In this document: positions 32,737 to 40,465 of the stretch, piece after piece
Layout of the letters: every line of letters begins with the position of its first letter
How positions within the stretch are numbered: the stretch's first letter is position 1
Position numbers and translations under genes: made by a program
The notes under the pieces: generated by a model
Seen by the model: only the letters and a program-made list of their open reading frames with translations
Database searches by the model: none
Told to the model about the DNA's origin: nothing
From: an uncultured Pelagibacteraceae bacterium
GTDB taxonomy: Bacteria; Pseudomonadota; Alphaproteobacteria; Pelagibacterales; Pelagibacteraceae
Assembly: GCA_902526085.1 (NCBI GenBank)
Contig: CABZJN010000009.1
Location: forward strand, 1 to 40,465
Length of the DNA stretch: 40,465 nucleotides
Reading direction: 5' to 3'

Positions 32737-33846
32737 CTAAATGAAAGGTAAATCACAAACTTTTCCATCAAAATCAGAGCCATTTATATTGATTTTAAAG
32801 GATTTCGAAGTCTCAAAGTGTGGTTTGTTAATCATTGCAATCCCGATGACTTGCTCAAAGGTCGGATTGTAACAACCAGATCTTAATTCTCCGATTATAT
32901 TATTATCTTCATCTACTAGATCCATTGAGCCATTAACACTTATTTCCTTGGCATCAATTTTTACTCCCATAAGTTTTTTTTTAATTCCTTCAGCTTTAAT
33001 TTTTTTCAGTTTTTCTTTACCTAAAAAATCAACGTCACTATCTATATTTACATACTTATCAAAACCACATTCATATGGATTATCTCCATTGTCCATATCA
33101 TTACCATGAGAAAGTAAACCACTCTCAATACGTTCGATAAGGTTTGGTCCACCTGGTCTAATATTGAATTCCTTACCAATTTCAAAAAGATGATCGTATA
33201 GTTTTAAACCTGACTCGTTGTGTTCCATATAAATTTCATAGCCACCTTGTTTAGACCATCCAGACTTTGCAATAAGATGTTTATCTCCACCAAATTCAAA
33301 ATAATCAAAACCAAAAAATTTTAAATTTACAATTTTTTCTCCAAAAACTTTTTTCATTAATTGAAATGATTTTGGTCCTTGCACTGCCATTATATCAACA
33401 TCAGGTTCAGAAATTTTTACATCAAATTTATTTCCAATCGCTAATCCTTTGGCAAATAGAATAACATCTGAGTCAGCTAAAGAGACCCACCACCTATTTT
33501 CATTTAATCTTAGAACTACAGGATCATTAATTAAACCTGCATTATTATCAATGATAGGGCAATAATAACATCTTCCATCTTTGGATTTTGATAAATCTCT
33601 GCAAGTCATCAATTGAACTAATTTAGCTGAATCTTTACCAGAAATTTCAACTTGTCTTTCAGCAGCAACATCCCAAATCTGAACATGCTCTTTTAAGTGA
33701 TGATAAGCATCTTCTACAGAACCGAATGCTGCTGGCAGTAACATATGATTATATATAGTATAAGCAGTTACACCCTGTTTTTCAATTCTAGAGGTGTACG
33801 GTGTACCTCTAAGCCTTCTTGATTTTGCTATTAAAAAAGTTTTCAT
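32737..33846 (-). CDS. dmdA: Dimethylsulfoniopropionate demethylase
   Basis: Tetrahydrofolate-dependent enzyme that moves a methyl from DMSP to THF, giving 5-methyl-THF and methylmercaptopropionate. It belongs to the GcvT/aminomethyltransferase fold. The 369 residues and the sequence ([71 protein letters not shown], the terminal VCDLPFI) agree closely with the Pelagibacter DmdA I recall, which separates it from ordinary glycine-cleavage T protein. dmdB is 50 bases upstream, with no clear promoter in the gap, and asd follows after 19 bases. The enzyme gives SAR11 both one-carbon units and reduced sulfur. Confidence 0.96.
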   Translation of the reverse strand: MKTFLIAKSRRLRGTPYTSRIEKQGVTAYTIYNHMLLPAAFGSVEDAYHHLKEHVQIWDVAAERQVEISGKDSAKLVQLMTCRDLSKSKDGRCYYCPIIDNNAGLINDPVVLRLNENRWWVSLADSDVILFAKGLAIGNKFDVKISEPDVDIMAVQGPKSFQLMKKVFGEKIVNLKFFGFDYFEFGGDKHLIAKSGWSKQGGYEIYMEHNESGLKLYDHLFEIGKEFNIRPGGPNLIERIESGLLSHGNDMDNGDNPYECGFDKYVNIDSDVDFLGKEKLKKIKAEGIKKKLMGVKIDAKEISVNGSMDLVDEDNNIIGELRSGCYNPTFEQVIGIAMINKPHFETSKSFKININGSDFDGKVCDLPFI

Positions 33847-33896
33847 TTTTTTTGAGCATTACTGCCATCTTATTTGATTTTTGTAAAGAAACTATA

Positions 33897-35525
33897 TTAG
33901 TTTAATTCCTTAGCTTGTTTTCTAAGTTCAAACTTTTGAATTTTTCCAGTGGATGTCTTTGGTAGCGGAGTAAACACAACCTTCTTAGGAAGTTTAAATC
34001 CAGCAAGAGTTTCTCGACAAAATTTAATAATTTCCTCCTCTGAGCTTGACTTTCCTTCTATTAATTCAACAAAAGCACAAGGTGTTTCACCCCATTTCTC
34101 ATCTGGTTTTGCTACAACAGCTGCCAGTGATACAGCAGGATGTTTTGAGATCGTATTTTCTATCTCAATAGATGAAATATTTTCTCCTCCTGAAATTATA
34201 ATATCTTTTGATCGGTCTTGTATTTTTATGTAACCACTTGGATGAGTTACAGCTAAGTCGCCAGAATGAAACCATCCTCCATCCATTGATTTTTCTGTCG
34301 CTTCTTTATCTTTAAAATAACCCTTCATCACTACATTTCCTCTAATCATAATTTCGCCCATTGTTTTTCCATCATGAGGAACAGGTTTCATGGTTTCAGG
34401 ATCCATTACAATAACGCCTTCCGTATTGGGATACCTTACGCCTTGTCTTGCTCTTATTTCGTTTTGATTATTTTGATCTAATTCATCCCATTCTTGATTC
34501 CATGCACACTGCAAAATATGACCATAGGTTTCCGTTAGACCATATACATGCATTACTTCAAAGCCTAGCTTTTGCATTTTTTCGAAAATTATACTCGGAG
34601 GAGGGGCACCTGCTGTTAATACATACACTTTTCTTTTTAACTCTTTTTGCTGATCTTGAGGTGCATTAGCTAACATGTTTAAAACTATTGGTGCTCCACC
34701 AAAATGAGTAACTTCATATTTATCAATTAATTCAAATATTTTTTTAACATCGATATTTCTCAGACAAATTACTCGACCATGTATCATTGACATTGTCCAA
34801 GGATAGCACCAGCCATTACAATGAAACATTGGAACTGTGTACAGAAAATTTAATTGATTAGGCATGTTCCACGCAACTGCACTGCCTGTTGCCATTAAGT
34901 ATGATCCTCTATGATGATAAACAACTCCTTTCGGATTTCCAGTTGTACCTGAAGTATAACCCAAAGCTATAGCTTGCCACTCATCTTTTGGCATTTTCCA
35001 TTTAAAATTTTCATCCCCAGATTTCAAAAATTCCTCATATTCCAAAGATCCAATATTTTTTGAGTCGGTTAAGTTTGCGTCTTTATCATCAATGTCTATT
35101 ATTTTTATTTCTTGTTTAACATCTTCTAAAGCTTTTTTTACTACATCATGAAATTGTCTGTCTACGATTAGTACCTTTGCCTCACTGTGATTTAAAATGT
35201 AACTAATTGTTTTTGAATCTAGTCTTGTATTAATTGCATTAATAACTGCTCCTACCATAGGTATTGAATAATGTGCTTCGAATATTTCAGGTGTGTTAAA
35301 AGCCAAAACAGATACCGTATCACCTATTTTAATTCCTAATTTATCTAATGCACTAGCAAATTTAATACATCTTTTGTAAACTTCACACCAAGTGTATTTT
35401 CTACTTTCATAAACTACTGCTTCGTAGTTTGGATAAATATCTTTTGCTCTTTCTAGAAATGATAAAGGAGTTAATGGAACATAATTGGCTTGGTTTTTAT
35501 CCAAATTTGTTTCATAAGGGTTCAT
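33897..35525 (-). CDS. dmdB: 3-Methylmercaptopropionyl-CoA ligase (acyl-CoA synthetase)
   Basis: ANL-superfamily ligase that activates methylmercaptopropionate to its CoA thioester using ATP, the second step of DMSP demethylation. The phosphate-binding loop is YTSGTTGNPKGVVYHH, the A5 motif is VYGLTETYG, GWFHSGDLAVTHPSGYIKIQ is A7 and RSKDIISGGENISSIEIE-like residues form A8 (the actual text is DRSKDIIISGGENISS). The catalytic Lys528 is in TSTGKIQKFELR. The 542 residues fit the family. Substrate assignment comes from the position between dmdC (one-base gap) and dmdA and from resemblance to SAR11 DmdB; by itself the sequence would only say short/medium-chain acyl-CoA synthetase. Confidence 0.88.
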   Translation of the reverse strand: MNPYETNLDKNQANYVPLTPLSFLERAKDIYPNYEAVVYESRKYTWCEVYKRCIKFASALDKLGIKIGDTVSVLAFNTPEIFEAHYSIPMVGAVINAINTRLDSKTISYILNHSEAKVLIVDRQFHDVVKKALEDVKQEIKIIDIDDKDANLTDSKNIGSLEYEEFLKSGDENFKWKMPKDEWQAIALGYTSGTTGNPKGVVYHHRGSYLMATGSAVAWNMPNQLNFLYTVPMFHCNGWCYPWTMSMIHGRVICLRNIDVKKIFELIDKYEVTHFGGAPIVLNMLANAPQDQQKELKRKVYVLTAGAPPPSIIFEKMQKLGFEVMHVYGLTETYGHILQCAWNQEWDELDQNNQNEIRARQGVRYPNTEGVIVMDPETMKPVPHDGKTMGEIMIRGNVVMKGYFKDKEATEKSMDGGWFHSGDLAVTHPSGYIKIQDRSKDIIISGGENISSIEIENTISKHPAVSLAAVVAKPDEKWGETPCAFVELIEGKSSSEEEIIKFCRETLAGFKLPKKVVFTPLPKTSTGKIQKFELRKQAKELN

Positions 35526-35526
35526 T

Positions 35527-37290
35527 CTAATTAAATTTGTAATTCATAATATAATTACTCCCAGTTGTTGCAGTAATATAACTACTTTCTATCCTAGGAA
35601 GCACTCTATTAAAGAAAAAGTTGGCTGTTTGGATTTTGTCCTCATAAAAATCTTTATTACTCTCATATTCTTTGAAGGAAACTTCTAGAACCTTTAACCA
35701 AGCATGCCCAGTTGCAACTAAACCTAAAACTTTTAAATAGTCATTACAGGCTCCACTTGCATCTTCTGGAGAATTTTTTATCTTTTCCTTCATCCAATCA
35801 GTAAATTTTGATAAAATATCAATATGATAGTTAAGTTGTTTTACAAAAGGTTCGGCTTTTTTGTCAGTAATTTTAATCTCGTCTTTAACTAAGTTTAGAT
35901 AGTTTTCAATAATATCACCATTTTTGTTGATTAATTTTCTGAAAACTAAATCGGCAGCTTGAACAGAATTTGTTCCCTCATAAATAGGTGTAATTCTATT
36001 GTCTCTATAGAATTGTTCAATACCTTGATCTTTCGTAAATCCATATCCTCCATGAATTTGCATTGCCTCACTTGTTATCTCCATTGCATTATCTGTAAAA
36101 AGTGATTTAACAACTGGAGTCATTAATGAAACAAGATCTGAAGCTTCTTGTTTTATTTTTTCATCAGAATGATTTAAGCTAACTTCAATTTGCTGAGATA
36201 GCCAGAAACTCAAGGCTCTTTGTCCCTCTATCATAGACTTCATGCTAAGAAGTGACCGTCTAATATCAACGTGATCAATAATGAAATCTGCACCATTGTT
36301 AGATTTTGAATTAAAAGCCTTACCTTGTTTTCTTTCTTTGGCATAAGTAAGAGAATTTTGGTATGCAATTTCAGAAATGCCTAATCCTTGAATCCCTACG
36401 ATAATTCTTTCCAAATTCATCATTGTGAACATAGAGTTAAGGCCTTTGTTTTTAGGTCCAATCATATAACCCACAGCATCATCAAAATTTAATACGCACG
36501 TTGCAGATCCTTTAATACCCATTTTGTTTTCAATTGAACCTGTTGAAACACCATTTCTTGGCCCAACTGATCCATCTTTATTTAAAACAAATTTAGGAAC
36601 TAAAAATAAACTGATACCTTTTGTGCCTGCTGGTGAGTCTGTTGATCGAGCTAATACTAAATGAATAATATTTTCTGTTAAATCTTGATCGCCTGAAGTA
36701 ATAAAAATTTTTTGACCACTAATTCTATAAGATCCATCATTTTGATCTACTGCTTTTGTTTTTAGAAGACCTAAGTCTGTTCCACATACTGGTTCTGTTA
36801 AACACATTGTGCCGCTCCATTTACCCTCAACCATTTTAGGCAAATAAGTATTTTTTATCTCATCATCAGCATGCCTTAACAAACAGTTATATGCTCCAAT
36901 GGTTAATTCACTGTAAAGTTTAAAAGATAAGCTGGCAGATGATAACATTTCGTCAAAGAAAGTACTCACTGTTTTCGGCATTCCTTGACCACCATATTTT
37001 GGATCACAAGATAAAGAAATCCATCCATCCTCTATAAATTTTTGATACGCTTCTTTATATCCTGGAGGAGTTCTAACCACACCATTTTCTAAAACAGCTG
37101 GCGTTTCATCTCCACTTTTTGCAAGAGGTAAGATTAAGTTTTGAGTAATTTTTGCTGCTTCATCTAAAATATCTTTAACTAATTCTGTATTAACTTCTTT
37201 ATATTTCTCAATTTCATTATATTTTTTATTGTTCCTCAATTTATCAAAGAGAAACATCATATCATCTACAGGTGCATTATAAGTTGGCAT
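35527..37290 (-). CDS. dmdC: 3-Methylmercaptopropionyl-CoA dehydrogenase
   Basis: FAD-dependent acyl-CoA dehydrogenase that makes methylthioacryloyl-CoA, the third step of the DMSP demethylation route. The 587 residues are longer than ordinary acyl-CoA dehydrogenases (about 380), as expected of DmdC, which has a C-terminal extension. Motifs are MCLTEPVCGTDLGLLKTKA, KIFITSGDQDLTENIIHLVL, MQIHGGYGFTKDQGIEQFYR and DNRITPIYEGTNSVQAADLV, where Glu438 is the likely catalytic base. It starts 26 bases after the leuB stop and ends one base before dmdB. The hydratase of the next step (dmdD or acuH) is not in this window. Confidence 0.9.
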   Translation of the reverse strand: MPTYNAPVDDMMFLFDKLRNNKKYNEIEKYKEVNTELVKDILDEAAKITQNLILPLAKSGDETPAVLENGVVRTPPGYKEAYQKFIEDGWISLSCDPKYGGQGMPKTVSTFFDEMLSSASLSFKLYSELTIGAYNCLLRHADDEIKNTYLPKMVEGKWSGTMCLTEPVCGTDLGLLKTKAVDQNDGSYRISGQKIFITSGDQDLTENIIHLVLARSTDSPAGTKGISLFLVPKFVLNKDGSVGPRNGVSTGSIENKMGIKGSATCVLNFDDAVGYMIGPKNKGLNSMFTMMNLERIIVGIQGLGISEIAYQNSLTYAKERKQGKAFNSKSNNGADFIIDHVDIRRSLLSMKSMIEGQRALSFWLSQQIEVSLNHSDEKIKQEASDLVSLMTPVVKSLFTDNAMEITSEAMQIHGGYGFTKDQGIEQFYRDNRITPIYEGTNSVQAADLVFRKLINKNGDIIENYLNLVKDEIKITDKKAEPFVKQLNYHIDILSKFTDWMKEKIKNSPEDASGACNDYLKVLGLVATGHAWLKVLEVSFKEYESNKDFYEDKIQTANFFFNRVLPRIESSYITATTGSNYIMNYKFN

Positions 37291-37316
37291 AAATATACTT
37301 TAGAATAAATGTTTAA

Positions 37317-38423
37317 TTATTGCAATTTTGAAATTATCGCATCTCCCATTACTGATGTTGATACTTCTTTCATTCCTTTTGATATTATATCCTTAGTTCT
37401 AAGACCCTCATCAAGCACATCTTGAACAGCTTTTTCTAAACTATCTGCCTCTTTATCTAGGTCTAAAGAATATCTTAAAGCCATTGCAAAACTCAGGATT
37501 GTTGCTATTGGATTGGCAATACCTTGACCTGCTATATCGGGTGCTGATCCATGAACTGGCTCATATAAAGATCTCATATTACCATTTTTGTCTTTGGCTC
37601 CAAGAGACGCAGACGGCAAAAGCCCTAGAGAACCAGTCAACATTGCAGCTTCATCTGATAACATGTCACCAAAAAGATTATCTGTTACTATCACATCAAA
37701 TTGTTTGGGATTTCTAACTAACTGCATTGCACAGTTATCTGCTAGCATATGTTTTAATTCTACATCACTATATTCTTTTTCATGAATTGCTTGAACTTCT
37801 TCTTTCCATAATTGACCCGCCTCCATGACATTCGACTTTTCACAGGAAGTGACTTTATTATTCCTTTTTCTGGCTAGATCAAATGCAACACGGGCTACTC
37901 TCTCAATTTCGCTAGTAGTATAAACATGAGTGTTAATTCCTTTTCTTTCGCCATTATCAATTGGTTTAATCCCTCTAGGTTCACCAAAGTAAATTCCACC
38001 CGTTAATTCCCTGACAAAAAGAATATCTAAATTAGAAACAAATTCAGGCTTTAAACTTGAGGCATCAACAAGTTGTTTGAAACAAATTGCAGGTCTCAAA
38101 TTTGCAAATAATTTTAATTCTTTTCTTAATTTTAATAGAGCTCTCTCTGGTTTTTTTGAAAAATCAATATTATCCCATTTTGGTCCACCAACAGCACCTA
38201 ATAATACTGCAGCACTTTCTTGTGCCTTGTAAAAAGCTTCATCAGTTATTGGGGTTCCATGTTTATCATAAGCAGCACCTCCAACCAAATCTTGGTCAAT
38301 TTCAAAATCCAAAGATTTATTTGAGTTGAACCATTCAATTATTTTTTTAACTTCAGCAATTACCTCGGGTCCGATACCATCCCCTGGTAACAATAAAATT
38401 TTTCTTTTTTTAATTTTAATCAT
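37317..38423 (-). CDS. leuB: 3-Isopropylmalate dehydrogenase
   Basis: NAD-dependent oxidative decarboxylation of 3-isopropylmalate to 2-oxoisocaproate in leucine synthesis. [20 protein letters not shown] is the N-terminal signature; [32 protein letters not shown] and [25 protein letters not shown] carry substrate and metal residues, and [18 protein letters not shown] binds NAD. The 368 residues are normal. It overlaps the leuD end by 8 bases and is followed 26 bases later by dmdC. Confidence 0.98.
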   Translation of the reverse strand: MIKIKKRKILLLPGDGIGPEVIAEVKKIIEWFNSNKSLDFEIDQDLVGGAAYDKHGTPITDEAFYKAQESAAVLLGAVGGPKWDNIDFSKKPERALLKLRKELKLFANLRPAICFKQLVDASSLKPEFVSNLDILFVRELTGGIYFGEPRGIKPIDNGERKGINTHVYTTSEIERVARVAFDLARKRNNKVTSCEKSNVMEAGQLWKEEVQAIHEKEYSDVELKHMLADNCAMQLVRNPKQFDVIVTDNLFGDMLSDEAAMLTGSLGLLPSASLGAKDKNGNMRSLYEPVHGSAPDIAGQGIANPIATILSFAMALRYSLDLDKEADSLEKAVQDVLDEGLRTKDIISKGMKEVSTSVMGDAIISKLQ

Positions 38424-39021
38424 TAAATATCCAAGGTTTTGCCTCTTTAATTTTATTTTCGTATGAAACTATTTTTTCAGATTTTTCTAGTGATAAAGCA
38501 ATGTCATCTAATCCCTCAATTAGACATTTTTTCTTAAATTGATCTATTTCAAATTTAATTTCTTTATTACCAAAACTTATTGTTTGATCAGGTAAATTTA
38601 CAGAAATTTCCTCTTTTCTATTCGAGTACTCTGAAATTTCTTTGATTTGATCCTCTGAAATTGTAATCGGGAGAATCCCATTCTTAAAACAGTTATTATA
38701 AAATATATCTGCATAACTTGAACTAATTACACAAGTTATTCCAAAATCCATTAGAGCCCAAGGGGCATGTTCTCTAGAAGAGCCACATCCAAAATTCTTT
38801 CCTGCAATTAAAATTTTAGAATTATTATACGGACTATTATTTAAAATAAAGTCATCTATCTCTTTACCACTTTGGTCATATCTCATTTCAAAAAATAAAT
38901 TTTTTCCTAGTCCAGTTCTTTTTATAGTTTTTAAAAACTGTTTAGGAATTATCATGTCTGTATCTATATTGACGATAGGTAGATAAGCAGGAATGCTTTT
39001 TATTGAAATAAATTTATTCAT
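38416..39021 (-). CDS. leuD: 3-Isopropylmalate dehydratase small subunit
   Basis: Swivel domain of isopropylmalate isomerase, working with LeuC to interconvert 2- and 3-isopropylmalate. The signature [21 protein letters not shown] near the N-terminus and [17 protein letters not shown] with [21 protein letters not shown] are diagnostic. The 201 residues are normal for the LeuD1 type. The ATG abuts the leuC stop and the end overlaps leuB by 8 bases, so translation of the three is probably coupled. Confidence 0.98.
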   Translation of the reverse strand: MNKFISIKSIPAYLPIVNIDTDMIIPKQFLKTIKRTGLGKNLFFEMRYDQSGKEIDDFILNNSPYNNSKILIAGKNFGCGSSREHAPWALMDFGITCVISSSYADIFYNNCFKNGILPITISEDQIKEISEYSNRKEEISVNLPDQTISFGNKEIKFEIDQFKKKCLIEGLDDIALSLEKSEKIVSYENKIKEAKPWIFND

Positions 39022-40425
39022 TTAATTTTGATATTTTCTAACATCATCTAAATTTCCAGAAATTGCTGCTGCTGCAGCCATTGCCGGACTAACTAAATGT
39101 GTTCTACCACCTCTACCTTGTCTACCTTCAAAATTTCTGTTAGATGTAGACGCACATCTTTCTTCAGGTTTAAGTTTATCTGCGTTCATTGCTAGACACA
39201 TTGAACATCCTGGCTCTCTCCATTCAAAACCTGATTGTAAAAATATTTTATCTAAACCCTCTTGCTCTGCTTGTTCTTTAACCAAACCAGAACCTGGCAC
39301 AATCATTGCATGTACGTGTGATGCAACTTTTTTATCTTTTAATATTTTGGCAGCCTCTCTGATATCTTCTATTCTCCCATTAGTGCAGCTTCCTATAAAA
39401 ACTTTATCAATCTTAATATCTTGAATGTTCGTATTTGGTTTTAATCCCATGTAATTTAATGATCTATTAATTGAATTTTTTCTATCTGGGTCAGCTTCAT
39501 TTTCGGGATTTGGAACTTTACCGTCTATTTCAACTACATCCTGGGGAGATGTTCCCCAAGTTACCATTGGTTTAATTTGAGATCCATCTAGCGTTAATTC
39601 TTTATCAAAGTTTGCATCATTATCAGATTTCAATGTATGCCAATATTCTAAAGCTTTTTCCCAGTTTTCTCCTTTTGGTGACATTGGTTTACCTTTTAAA
39701 TATTTAAATATCTTTTCATCTGGTTGAATTAGTCCTGCTCTTGCCCCGCCTTCAATCGTCATGTTGCAAATCGTCATTCTTTGTTCAACACTTAGATTAG
39801 ATATAAGATTACCAGCATACTCAATCACATAACCAGTACCACCAGCTGTGCCTATTTTTCCAATTATCTGCAAGATTACATCCTTTGATGTTACACCAAT
39901 TGGCAATGAACCATTTACGCTAATTCTAAAGTTTTTAGATTTTTTTTGGACTAAAGTTTGTGTTGCTAAAACGTGTTCTACTTCTGAAGTTCCAATACCG
40001 AAAGCTAAAGCTCCAAATGCTCCATGCGTTGCAGTGTGACTATCACCACAAACAATAATATTTCCAGGTTGAGTAAAACCTTGTTCAGGTCCTATGATAT
40101 GGACGATACCTTGTCTTTTATCATCCATTCCAAATATCTCTACTCCAAATTCTTTACAGTTTTTATTCAAAGTTTCCACTTGAATTTTAGAATCTTCATC
40201 TGCAATGCCTTTTGACCTATCCGTAGTTGGAACATTATGATCTGCAACTGCAAGAGTTAACTTAGGATGTCTTACTTTTCTATTTGAATTTCTTAATCCC
40301 TCAAATGCTTGAGGGCTTGTAACTTCATGAATTAAATGTCTATCTACAAATAATAGTGATGTACCATCTGGTTGCTCATCAACAAGATGTTCATTCCAAA
40401 TTTTATCGTAAGTTGTAAAAGGCAT
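39022..40425 (-). CDS. leuC: 3-Isopropylmalate dehydratase large subunit
   Basis: Aconitase-family catalytic subunit with a [4Fe-4S] cluster. [20 protein letters not shown] is the typical N-terminus. [24 protein letters not shown], the cluster-ligand segments FIGSCTNGR and [11 protein letters not shown], and the C-terminal [22 protein letters not shown] are diagnostic. The 467 residues equal the family norm. It is the first gene of the minus-strand run inside the window. Only 40 bases upstream are visible; they hold an AT-only inverted repeat and no recognisable promoter. Confidence 0.98.
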   Translation of the reverse strand: MPFTTYDKIWNEHLVDEQPDGTSLLFVDRHLIHEVTSPQAFEGLRNSNRKVRHPKLTLAVADHNVPTTDRSKGIADEDSKIQVETLNKNCKEFGVEIFGMDDKRQGIVHIIGPEQGFTQPGNIIVCGDSHTATHGAFGALAFGIGTSEVEHVLATQTLVQKKSKNFRISVNGSLPIGVTSKDVILQIIGKIGTAGGTGYVIEYAGNLISNLSVEQRMTICNMTIEGGARAGLIQPDEKIFKYLKGKPMSPKGENWEKALEYWHTLKSDNDANFDKELTLDGSQIKPMVTWGTSPQDVVEIDGKVPNPENEADPDRKNSINRSLNYMGLKPNTNIQDIKIDKVFIGSCTNGRIEDIREAAKILKDKKVASHVHAMIVPGSGLVKEQAEQEGLDKIFLQSGFEWREPGCSMCLAMNADKLKPEERCASTSNRNFEGRQGRGGRTHLVSPAMAAAAAISGNLDDVRKYQN

Positions 40426-40465
40426 TTAGAAAAAAATTATTTTTTCTGCTCTAGATTTACTTTCG

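Noticed and set aside
32737..33846. Glycine-cleavage T protein (GcvT) as identity for the 369-residue folate enzyme
   Set aside because: Same fold, but the sequence agrees closely along its length with Pelagibacter DmdA and it lies beside dmdB and dmdC; no gcvH or gcvP is adjacent.
40428..40447. Inverted repeat AGAAAAAA / TTTTTTCT with a 4-base loop just before leuC
   Set aside because: It is almost wholly A and T and lies at the window edge. Such symmetry is expected by chance here, and no promoter context is visible.

Overview
The window looks like a piece of a streamlined, very AT-rich alphaproteobacterial chromosome of the SAR11 group (Pelagibacterales). The evidence is the low GC, gaps between genes that are mostly 0-50 bases, the alphaproteobacterial atpHAGDC order, an LDH-like malate dehydrogenase in a sucCDAB cluster, and a DmdA that closely resembles the Pelagibacter DMSP demethylase as I remember it. 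I see no rRNA, tRNA, mobile element, prophage or CRISPR. No stretch longer than 200 bases lacks a gene.

Layout. (1) 1-851, minus: 5' part of hisC, running off the left edge. (2) 852-1034: divergent intergenic region with a SAM-II riboswitch (951-998) and a candidate promoter for metX. (3) 1035-10067, plus: metX-metW-gloB, then a promoter and rplU-rpmA-obgE-proB-proA-nadD-rsfS-ctpA-rppH, a familiar alphaproteobacterial series from which rlmH and envC are missing. (4) 10056-40425, minus: 25 tightly packed genes. In transcription order these are leuC-leuD-leuB, dmdC-dmdB-dmdA, asd, sdhC-sdhD-sdhA-sdhB, mmsA, mdh, sucC-sucD-sucA-sucB, lpdA, a TPR-sulfotransferase gene, priA, and atpH-atpA-atpG-atpD-atpC. 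rppH and atpC converge and overlap by 12 bases.

How the genes fit together. The minus-strand run combines leucine synthesis, DMSP demethylation and conversion to MTA-CoA, which releases methanethiol, then aspartate-semialdehyde supply, the second half of the TCA cycle, and the ATP synthase F1 sector. MetX, under SAM-II control, makes O-acetylhomoserine, the usual acceptor for reduced sulfur in methionine synthesis. DMSP catabolism, the homoserine branch (asd) and metX/metW are therefore plausibly linked as a reduced-sulfur economy, which fits the known inability of SAR11 to reduce sulfate for assimilation.

Most notable observations. Both membrane anchors of succinate dehydrogenase lack the histidines that ligate heme b in the E. 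coli enzyme (Gln80 in SdhC, Phe64 in SdhD), and SdhD contains no histidine at all. The quinone-site residues and all Fe-S cysteines are kept, so the complex may be a heme-free succinate:quinone reductase. Other points are the SAM-II riboswitch followed by a U-tract, a sulfotransferase in a lineage not expected to make PAPS by the usual route, and the physical coupling of dmdCBA to asd. I did not find a clearly new multi-gene system; most of the window is core metabolism.
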